Below, piece after piece: positions 53,803 through 64,000 of a stretch of DNA of 64,000 nucleotides. The notes beneath the pieces were generated by a model. The model was given only the letters and a program-made list of their open reading frames with translations, had not been told where the DNA came from and did not search any database. The position numbers and the translations under genes are program-made. The stretch's first letter is position 1; each line of letters begins with the position of its first letter. Origin of the DNA: Osedax frankpressi (Eukaryota; Annelida; Polychaeta; Sabellida; Siboglinidae); NCBI GenBank assembly GCA_964035775.1, contig OZ038318.1, positions 7,182,617 through 7,246,616 on the forward strand. The letters are read 5' to 3'.

Positions 53803-55085
53803 GATCATGTCTATAGGAAATATATAGGAATTGCTAGAGTAATGTAGCCTGTTTATAGATCATGTCTATAGGAAATATATAGGAATTGCTAGAGTAATGT
53901 AGCCTGTTTATAGATCATGTCTATAGGAAATATATAGGAATTGCTAGAGTAATGTAGCCTGTTTATAGATCATGTCTATAGGAAATATATTGGAATTGCT
54001 ATAGAGTAATGTAGCCTGTTTATAGATCATGTCTATAGGAAATATATTGGAATTTCTATAGAGTAATGTAGCCTGTTTATAGATCATGTCTATAGGAAAT
54101 ATATAGGAATTGCTATAGAGTAATGTAGCCTGTTTATAGATCATGTCTATAGGAAATATATAGGAATTGCTAGAGTAATGTAGCCTGTTTATAGATCATG
54201 TCTATAGGAAATATATAGGAATTGCTAGAGTAATGTAGCCTGTTTATAGATCATGTCTATAGGAAATATATAGGAATTGCTAGAGTAATGTAGCCTGTTT
54301 ATAGATCATGTCTATAGGAAATATATTGGAATTGCTATAGAGTAATGTAGCCTGTTTATAGATCATGTCTATAGGAAATATATTGGAATTGCTATAGAGT
54401 AATGTAGTCTGGTTATAGATCATGTCTATAGGAAATATATAGGAATTGCTAGAGTAATGTAGCCTGTTTATAGATCATGTCTATAGGAAATATATAGGAA
54501 TTGCTAGAGTAATGTAGCCTGTTTATAGATCATGTCTATAGGAAATATATAGGAATTGCTAGAGTAATGTAGCCTGTTTATAGATCATGTCTATAGGAAA
54601 TATATTGGAATTGCTATAGAGTAATGTAGCCTGTTTATAGATCATGTCTATAGGAAATATATAGGAATTGCTATAGAGTAATGTAGCCTGTTTATAGATC
54701 ATGTCTATAGGAAATATATAGGAATTGCTATAGAGTAATGTAGCCTGTTTATAGATCATGTCTATAGGAAATATATAGGAATTGCTATAGAGTAATGTAG
54801 CCTGTTTATAGATCATGTCTATAGGAAATATATTGGAATTGCTATAGAGTAATGTAGCCTGTTTATAGATCATGTCTATAGGAAATATATTGGAATTGCT
54901 ATAGAGTAATGTAGCCTGTTTATAGATCATGTCTATAGGAAATATATTGGAATTACTATAGAGTAATGTAGCCTGTTTATAGATCATGTCTATAGGAAAT
55001 GTATAGGAATTTCTAGAGTAATGTAACCTGTTTATAGATCATGTCTATAGGAAATATATTGGAATTACTAATGAGTAATGTAGCC
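53803..55085. repeat. 55/57-bp array directly upstream of the DOP1 start codon (about 23 copies)
   Basis: Units of 55 or 57 bp containing ATAGATCATGTCTATAGGAA; the 57-bp form has an extra TA. It begins about 9 bp upstream of the DOP1 ATG. On the DOP1 strand each unit has an ATG followed by IYKQATLL. Confidence 0.97.
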
Positions 55086-55087
55086 TG

Positions 55088-55185
55088 TATAAGTGTATAA
55101 AGGTATGCTGTACAATGTACAATGTACAGTGTACAGTGTACAATGTACAGTGTACAATGTACAGTGTACGGTGTACGGTGTACAT
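55088..55185. repeat. GTACARTGTACA palindromic tract
   Basis: About 10 copies of TGTACAATGTACAGTG-type elements; GTAC and TGTACA are self-complementary. It follows directly on the 55/57-bp array. Confidence 0.9.
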
Positions 55186-56229
55186 TAGGTTGGATCACTT
55201 CATTAGATGATAAACAAATTACAAGTGTAGACAAAGATACTAATGATGAGTAATTTTACATTATTTAATGATACTAGAATTAATGCCTAATTTTAATTTA
55301 TGAACAATATTAAAATATGTACAAGGTATCATAACTATATTTAATTGATGAACCTATATCCATGCATTAAAATAAATACTCTGTACATCGGAATGGTTAG
55401 TCGAATAAACAAATTCAAATTGTAAAAGAAACGACGTTATTCATTAATCATTAACAAATTAGGATATGAGAAATTCAAATCTCAAAAATACTAAGTACTC
55501 CGTCATTTGTTATAACAAATGAATTTGAAATTGTACATTGGTTATAGCTACCACGTGGTATACACAAAATATTGAAGAGTGTAACTCAGGTGAATGTACA
55601 TTGTACATATGTACAATATACACATGTATTTGCAACTCAAAACATGTAAATACGCTATAATATTATACTTTATAATACCATATTAATGTTCTACTGTTAT
55701 GTTAGTGTATATTCAGTATATATTATTATATGTGGCATTGTGGGGATTGCATACTTACACTTCTGAAGTACGCTAACAATTATATTTTCAATTAATTTAT
55801 TAATGTACGATATAATTATTTATAATATATTATTATTGTATTATATATTATTGTATATTATCCTATATATTATTGTATTATATTATATACGTTCGGTAGA
55901 GTCCTTTCTTCCGATATCAAGAAATTTGGTGCAGTTAAACTTACAATTATCGACAGATACACCAAAATACCATTGATGCCTCTCTTGGTTTAGATGTTGC
56001 AGGTTTAACAAGAATCGGAGAATTTATCCACCACTTCTATTTATTATTTGAATAGTAATATTTTAGTCTGGCCACAGAATCGAACCACTGACCACTAATG
56101 ATTAAGCATCGGTCAATGGTTCTTACGATGTTTCACATCCATAAAGAATAATATAAAAGGAGTTATGTAATGCAAAATATGAAATTACCTGGATTGTTTA
56201 CTGGGTAAGCAATATATAGACTACTATAT

Positions 56230-56260
<31 letters not shown>

Positions 56261-56523
56261 AATATATATATATATAAATATATATATATATAACTAAATA
56301 TAAATATATAACTGGTAATGGTTTATTCACATTGAAATTTTATAAATATATATATTTATATTATATGTATCATAGATTATGATAAATATTAATTGCTAGA
56401 ATAGCTCATTATTATGAATATTTGTATTATTCTAAAAATAGATAATACCATAATAATTATTATAATTGGTAACATTTATTTTTCTAATATTCTTAGAATT
56501 ATAAGAAGAATTATTCTCCTCAA

Positions 56524-56568
<45 letters not shown>

Positions 56569-58081
56569 CAATAATATATATATATATATAATATACAATC
56601 TGGGTATTTCTGGGTGTGGTGAAGGAGTGTCAAAAATGTCAATAATTGAATACATGCAACAAACTTTAGATTTATAACGTAAACATTTTATGATGATATT
56701 AGAAATAGACCAAATAGAGCTAATATATTATCTATATTTTTTATTATATCATTATATAATAAACTCTTTAATATATTATACTTATTGAATATGATGTATA
56801 TAACTAAAATACTTAGTATAATACTAGTATTAGTATAAAAATATATATTATTATATTATATATATTTTTAATAAATATATTATATAATTATTAACAGTTA
56901 TATTATTTTAAATAGATATCCTTATATATCATATTATTAAAATACTGGTAATCTTAGACCAATATTGGATAATAAATAGAATTAAAATTTAATAATATAT
57001 ATGTGTGTAATGAATAACTGCTGAGCCTGTAATATATTCATAGGATATCAATAATATTATATGGTGTAAGCTAAATTATTTGAAAATATTTGATTATGGT
57101 ATAGTAAAAAATAGTTTAAACAATATATGAACTATTCAATACAAATGTAATTTATAATAAATTTAAAATATATTCAAACAATAATAAAAATCAAGGTTTG
57201 TTTTTATTTTTATTATTTGAATTTATTATTCGATGGTAGTTAGTTACTTTATATACATTACCTATATAAGAAAATAGTAGACACATCACTGTTACTACAA
57301 ATATACAAAGTATTTATGTAGTATCATAATTATAATAGTATAATTATAATACTTCAATTGAAAACAACATGATATATTACGAAATGAATAACTAATTATT
57401 TATTTTGCGAAACACATTATTAATAAATGTATAACTAATAATCAATACTTTATAATAAAGTGTAACTAAAAAATTATTAATTATCATAAGTAACAAAATA
57501 TAAATATGTATGAGGGTAATAGTAATACAATTTTTATTTTCAGATTTAGTCTACTTCATATAAGCATAGAATTTAATTAATATGTTTATAAGTATTATTA
57601 TTATAATTATAATACAAATTATAATAAAAAGATACCAAACTTTTATAATAAAATTATCCTTTTTTAAATGAAAACTAACTTATAGTAAATGTTTAAATAT
57701 ATTTATGAATTGAAAGTATAATCAAATCTAACTAATACAATTAATGAATAGTTAAAGATATTACAATAATAAAAAATATAATTTTTTTTTAAATACTTAT
57801 ATTTATATTTACATTTGTTTCCTTAATTTACCAATAATTATTGAAAGAAAAACGTCATTTTATAATGCAAATGTAGATATATATATTATATATTTTTTGA
57901 ATACAAAAATAGGTCTATTATTTTATATTCATATTTTAAAATTTATGGAATTAGAATTACAAATATAAAGTATGCAGAGAAATAACCAAATATAAAACAT
58001 AGGCATATAAGATTAATTATTTGTTAAAAATGATATAAAATAATAAAAAGAAATTGAAAATATTTATTATAATAAAAGCTT

Positions 58082-58137
58082 TTATTTTCGTATACTCAAT
58101 GACTGCACTAGTGCAGTCATTGAGTATACGAAAATAA
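58082..58137. repeat. Perfect 56-bp palindrome without spacer
   Basis: Two 28-nt arms meet at ACT|AGT; the left arm TTATTTTCGTATACTCAATG... is followed by its exact reverse complement. No mismatch was found over all 28 pairs; pairing stops at 58081/58138. Confidence 0.97.
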
Positions 58138-59751
58138 GTATAAATTTAGTAAAAACAACAATGAAAATGAATAACTAAATCAATTCAATTTTATGATAAA
58201 ACTTCTAATAGCAATCAATTGATTAGTTAATGTTACCAGTAAATACTTGTTGATACCCCTTATGGATCATCTTATATGCTTCGCCAAAGGCCAAGTTTTT
58301 GTTCTGCTCTGTATTATATCAGGTTTATCTTTATTTGGTCTCACACTTCTCCGATATATATTTTCTTTTTCATTCACCTTTTTATCATTAAAAGTATTTG
58401 AAATCTATCGACTTTTACAACATAACCGAAATATTGCCATTTTCGTATTTTAATCGTTTTCAATAAAGACAAATCAGTCTTAGATTTTGTCGGAGCCCTT
58501 TAATTTATACTCATTGTAAGGAATTATTAAAGATATTCGGTAGATCCATATTTCCAAATTAACTAATTTATTACGTGATTTAAGGTCGCGTTACACTGTT
58601 AGTGTTGAGGTCATTGGCGAGTTTTCAATTTGTAGAAATTTAAGTTATCCTATCAAGTCTTCGTTTGGTTTCATCTTCGCGATTCCACTTGACCTAGTAT
58701 TATCCCATTAAAAAGTATGTTGATTCTTACTATTTTAATGCATCGGTTACACACATTATTATACATTCTTAATATGCATTACACCAAATTATTGAAGCTT
58801 TTCCATTGCGATATTTATAATTTGTTTATAAAGGCTTTCTACCGAATTAAATTATATCAGCTATATTAGATATAACTATCTATGCCATGATACGGTCTCA
58901 TTACGTTTGACCACAAATGTATATGCCAGGAGACGAGTGGGTCTATGCAACTATGCACACCATATAGATGTTATACTATCGTGGAAAACAATGCACACGA
59001 TAACAAAATAATACAGATATATTAAATAAAATAATATACCCCTCACTCCAATTTATAATATTGAATTATTAACTTGACACTCAAGGTACAGTATATATGT
59101 TGCGTCCTATATATTTACCTACAGTCACATTAATTGTCAAGACTATCACGACTCAATTAATCTTACGTTGTAGTAAATATAAATACGATTCTGAATTCAA
59201 AAACTCCTATTTATAATAAATATAAAATAATTAGCATTTATTACTTCTAAATTAATATATTAAACTAGGAGTATATTTATAAGACTTCATTTGTTAATTA
59301 ACTCTATTGTAAATTATTTAAATTTTGATTTATTTTATTTATACGCATATCGCTAGTTCAAGCTTTGTATAGTAGTTTGAAGATAATTCTCATGTCGGTT
59401 CTTAGGGTTTAGCGAAACATTTAACAATAATGCTGGTATATAAAATATGATTATTCTAATTAATAAAAAGGTTGACTATATTATATAATGTCTTAGATAA
59501 TTGAATTGCACCTAGATAAAACAATTTATTTTCTGATTTTACAATCTATAAAAAAGTATTAAAATATTAAGTATTAAAAAGGGAACTTATTTCAAGTATA
59601 GAAAAGAAACAACTAGGAAATTATATAATAGTTGCTTAAAAATGTGTAAGTTTGATTTAGGTTATTTAATACAATTTTGATAAGGCGCCATGTCAAATTA
59701 TCTATCAATCATTAAATCCACTTCAGAGATAACAAATCGACTATATGTGTG

Positions 59752-59957
<206 letters not shown>

Positions 59958-61362
59958 TAAAGCAGAAAATGCCCAGGTATTATATAGTATAGTAAAAGTT
60001 ATCTTATTAAACTAGTTTAGGATAATGTAATGGTAATATTATATAGTGATAATGTACTATTGAGATACATTTTTTCAATAATGATACTAGCATTTTACTG
60101 TATAAAATTATAGAGTTTAATATCTTTAATTTAGAATAATATATTATTTTATTATTTACTATATGATCTACATGGGGAAGTTGCTATATTGTTTAATTTA
60201 TTATCAATGTGTTTATTGTTTTTAGATTATTTAATGTTTAGTTAATTACTTATGGTTAGTTACTCTGTTTGGTTAAGTTTCGTATTTAATAGATTGTTGC
60301 CGATAACATATCAGTAACATATATATGTAAAATATAGCTACCATCAATAGTTACACAGATAAATACTTACAATGGTTGGTAGTGATAAATGGTTATATTT
60401 TCTGGTATTAAATGAGTATGGTAGTTCATGGGAACAATTCACGAATAAAATATGTTGGTGATATGCATATACATGTAATGATTACATTATTAAAGGTATA
60501 AAAAGATTAAGTATTGTATTAAGTATTATAAAAAAAGATATTTAAATTAGAACGACCTTTTAGAACTTCCATATATCATGTGTTAATACGTTAGTCTTTG
60601 GTAGAGTTACTTTACTAAATTATACTATGATATAATAGAGTATAATATATTGTTTTAGAATGTAATATAGTATTATATATTATAATAAAGTATAGTATAA
60701 TATAGTGTAATAGAGTATACTAAGTATAATATTGTACATTATAGTAGAATAGAGTGTCATAAAGTATAATAATATATAATCAAGTATACTATATTAGAGT
60801 ATAATATATTATAATAAAGTATAATATAGTATACTATAGAATACCAGGATATAATAAAGTATAATACATTATAATCTTAGATATAACAGAGTACGATATA
60901 GTGTAATAAAGTGCAATCATGTATAGTATTTTATACTATATTATAGAGTATAATCTTAAACTCCCTAAATACTGTATAGAGTTTAATATTAATCTATATA
61001 TTATATAATATATATTTCAATAAAAACATCTAAACAATAGTATGACGGTGATGCATTCATTGAAAAACCTCTATGTTATATCTACTAGCTTACGGTTCCT
61101 TGGGATTTGATTTGGTAATACACATGGATAGTTTACTATTAGTACTTTGGAATAGTGTGAGTATATATTAGTACTTTGGAATAGTGTGAGTATATATTAA
61201 TACTTTGGAATAGTGTGAGTATATATTAGTACTTTAATAATAATTAATATAAGTTATTATATATATCGTAACTAGGTATTTTATTTATATGCAAATTTGT
61301 ATATTTATAATATTGAAGTTGATGTACAGTGTATATTGTTCACTGTACACAGGTGTAATACA

Positions 61363-61404
<42 letters not shown>

Positions 61405-61881
61405 TATGGATTTACTTTTCTGTAAATATTTCTAAACGGTATTCATTGATAAATTAAAATATCCTCGAATTTAATTAGTATTATTTTTTATTTAATAATA
61501 TTTGTAATAACATGAACAATACGCGTATGTATAACAATTATCAATATTTTTACCTCGGCGTATACGCTGAGTTGTAAACAATAATAATTGATTTTTTAAT
61601 ATTTTAAAATCTCGTATGAAACACAACGCACATTAAAGTAGACCATACATCCGTTACAAGTTGCCCGTGTCCGCTTTCAACTTCGATCGCAATCCCGCAA
61701 CCGGAAGCGTTCGGCCCTGGCCCTCCAGCTCGCCATTTCGTTGTTCCCGGCGGAGTGTTGCCGCGAACTCTCGGCTTTCGCGTAAGGCGTCGCGTAGCGC
61801 GGGTGTTGCTGGCTTGGCTGGCTTGGCTGGCGAGGCGATAGCAACGCCGCCAAACGGGGAGCCACCGTATTACGCAAGCAG

Positions 61882-62127
61882 GAACCGGCTTCCGGAGCCG
61901 CCAACGACTCCTCGAACAAACGACGACGACGCACCTCGACGCAGTCGCTGCGAAATACGACAACGAGATAGCGGAGGAAATAGTGGACGTGAGCTACGCC
62001 ATAACGCGAGAGCTTTATAAAGAGCTTCTTTTATGCAGCTTTGACGTGCTAACGAATATGAAAAATAATATAGCAGAAAGTATGCAATTCAAAAGACTAA
62101 CTGATGATGATACAGGGACACGTATTG
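61882..62127 (+). CDS. Unrecognised coding exon in a GC-rich patch
   Basis: A frame of about 82 codons reads GFRSRQRLLEQTTTTHLDAV, then AAKYDNEIAEEIVDVSYAIT and RELYKELLLCSFDVLTNMKN. Composition, the helical amphipathic pattern and the contrast with the AT-rich surroundings suggest a real exon. The boundaries are guesses: an AG at 61880-61881 and a GTAATA at 62128. I do not recognise the protein. Upstream to 61640 is also GC-rich, with competing minus-strand frames, so this may be the 5' end of a gene. Confidence 0.4.
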
Positions 62128-62639
62128 GTAATATATCAGTATTTATTAACTGTACTATAAAGTATTTATATTCGATATAAACTACACAATATCGATATGG
62201 TTTACTGTTGGAGTATGTACTCTATATTATAAAGTAAAACAGGATATTAATAAAATGTATCACGATTTATATTAATTATCATTATGAAATAAGCTATGTT
62301 CGTCGTCAATTGCTGAATCATTAAATATAAAATCATATCGGTGAATTTGAAAGTTAATCACCAAAGTGATTTCGAATAACGTAGCACATAGTTATAATAT
62401 GTTTAATAGTTTGTCGAAGAGAATCTGCGAATAATTACACATTGCGTAACTTTATAATATACATTAAATAACGCATTTAATATTTCCTAAATCCAGAAAT
62501 TGTTATCGGACTGCCAAGATATTTTTTGAAAGTTGTTAATGTTTGTAATATATTAATAATTAAACATTTAGAATAAGTAATAAGCAATATTATTAATTAG
62601 GTTCTATAGAATTATTTAGATATATAATTGAATCATCGA

Positions 62640-62643
<4 letters not shown>

Positions 62644-62699
<56 letters not shown>
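62644..62699. repeat. (TA)n microsatellite
   Basis: 28 TA units. Confidence 0.97.
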
Positions 62700-62702
<3 letters not shown>

Positions 62703-62838
62703 AGCAATTGTTTATATCGATTGCTTATCACTATTTGATGATGCGTAATCCTTAGTCGTTCACGATCAACAACAACACTTAGTCCGCCGCCCTCATCGCG
62801 ACCATTGATCTAAACATATCTCGTATAGTCTGTATTAT

Positions 62839-63010
62839 CTAGTCGCACAATACAGTCATTGTGTACGTCCCGCCAACCTGCACAACGCTTTGCCGAGTAC
62901 GTCGCAGAAATTCGCGCATCCTCTCGTCCGGTGACTCTCGACGTCGAAGAAAGTTCCGTTGCCGATAAAGGAATTGTTGGCCCATGAATTCCTGATTGGA
63001 TTCTTTGTAA
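62839..63010 (-). other. Coding-like patch, strand unresolved
   Basis: GC-richer patch. The minus strand is open (KESNQEFMGQQFLYRQRNFL then RRRESPDERMREFLRRTRQS) up to a TAG at 62839. The plus strand is open too (RFAEYVAEIRASSRPVTLDV). The minus reading has a vague mobile-element gag-like look, but it is too short to name a family; if so it is an old fragment. Confidence 0.3.
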
Positions 63011-64000
63011 GTCACCAATTGTTTATATCAACAATTGCAATGCGGAGTATTGTATATATTTTCGGTACAATCGATTCGAGATATTAAATATAAGTATAGT
63101 TAGAATTATATTAATATTTGTAAAATTAACAAGTAATATTCGTTGTTTGTTATTCTGAATTAAATATGGTTATTATACATTTTTTTAACCACAATATTTT
63201 AATTTTATTCATTTTTTAATTTATACAAAATAATGAATACTTTATTCGTGGTTATTCGTGTTTTTTTGCATAAATTTAGATAATAATTTGTTAATTATAA
63301 AATACATTATAATATTATATTTGACAAAAACACGATTATCTAACATATAAACTAACTCAAGTGAATCTTTTTGTTTATTTTTCACTAATTCAACAAGAGT
63401 ATCCATTCTTTCTATCATTCCATCTGCTTATATATATATGAACATATTTATTATATCATAATGTTATATAAGTCATAAAAGTTACTATATATTATTGAGA
63501 TAATATTTAGATGTATATCTATTAAGCGCCCATCGCTATTATCAGACAGACCCACTTTTATATAGCGCGCGGGAACTTTGTATAGAGAATAGACACATAT
63601 AGTACACAAAGTAAGATGGAATAGGCATATAGGGTACTTAGAAATAATACGACGAACGACAACGAATAACAAGGACGTCGACTTTGAAGCCGTGACCGAC
63701 AAACAATCAGGTCTGTTACTTACCGGATTGTAATCAACTAATTATAATGAGATAATGCCCATGGGTCGTTTATAATATTTAATAATTTCAGTGAAGATTT
63801 TCGATATCGCTGAATGAAATCAGGTTTAACTATAATCGAATTTAAAAAGAGAATAATGTTTTTAAAAAATAATTAATTTAAGGTTCTAATAAATTTTCGA
63901 TGCCTTATATTCTATAATCTAATGCTAGAAATAGTAAAAAGTAAACTGTATATAATGTGTACTCCATTAAATGTAATATTATAATAATAAGGATAATACA
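63011..64000. other. AT-rich right edge of the window
   Basis: No exon supported. A TATATAAAAG element on the minus strand (63564-63555) sits in an otherwise GC-richer stretch (63530-63710) and could be a core promoter or chance. Confidence 0.4.

Noticed and set aside
56060-56110. tRNA or tRNA-derived SINE on the minus strand (GGTTCGATTC resembles a B box)
   Set aside because: No acceptor stem, weak T-stem pairing and no clear A box at the right distance; a single 10-bp match in AT-rich DNA is not enough.

Overview
The window is AT-rich nuclear DNA from a eukaryote, most likely an invertebrate animal. Genes are spliced, exons are small islands of balanced composition, and the DNA between them is full of tandem repeats. 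I cannot name the species. A run of exactly 200 N (19208-19407) looks like a scaffolding gap and splits the window into a left contig (1-19207) and a right contig (19408-64000).

The main gene is DOP1 (Dopey), a large cytosolic scaffold protein that works with MON2 in Golgi and endosome traffic. I assembled it exon by exon from family landmarks, splice sites and reading phase. Its N-terminal 1,065 codons lie on the minus strand of the right contig: 25 exons, from the start codon at 53794 down to 20059. Its C-terminal about 387 codons lie on the PLUS strand of the left contig: 10 exons, 1683-10800. The two parts do not overlap, and roughly 900-1,000 middle residues are absent. The simplest reading is that the left contig is inverted relative to the right one at the 200-N gap, so this is one intact gene drawn in two orientations.

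The left contig also holds a minus-strand gene, convergent with DOP1, for a membrane protein with a SUEL-type (galactose/rhamnose-binding) lectin domain, a Ser/Thr-rich stalk, one transmembrane helix and a short tail (about 17141-11679). The far right end has a GC-rich patch with an unrecognised plus-strand exon (about 61882-62127) and a second unresolved patch (62839-63010).

Two features stand out. Most DOP1 introns carry their own unrelated minisatellite, with unit lengths of 5 to about 75 bp and arrays up to 8.75 kb. Several arrays fill the intron to within about 10 bp of a splice site, supply the polypyrimidine tract, or repeat the splice acceptor itself. In addition, 26 of the 34 5' splice sites placed by phase and homology have T or C at intron position +3, where animal introns nearly always have A or G.

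Most long open frames in the window, including one of 1,947 codons, are by-products of tandem arrays and are not genes. The stretch 55200-61600 is AT-rich and shows no gene, but holds a perfect 56-bp palindrome at 58082-58137.
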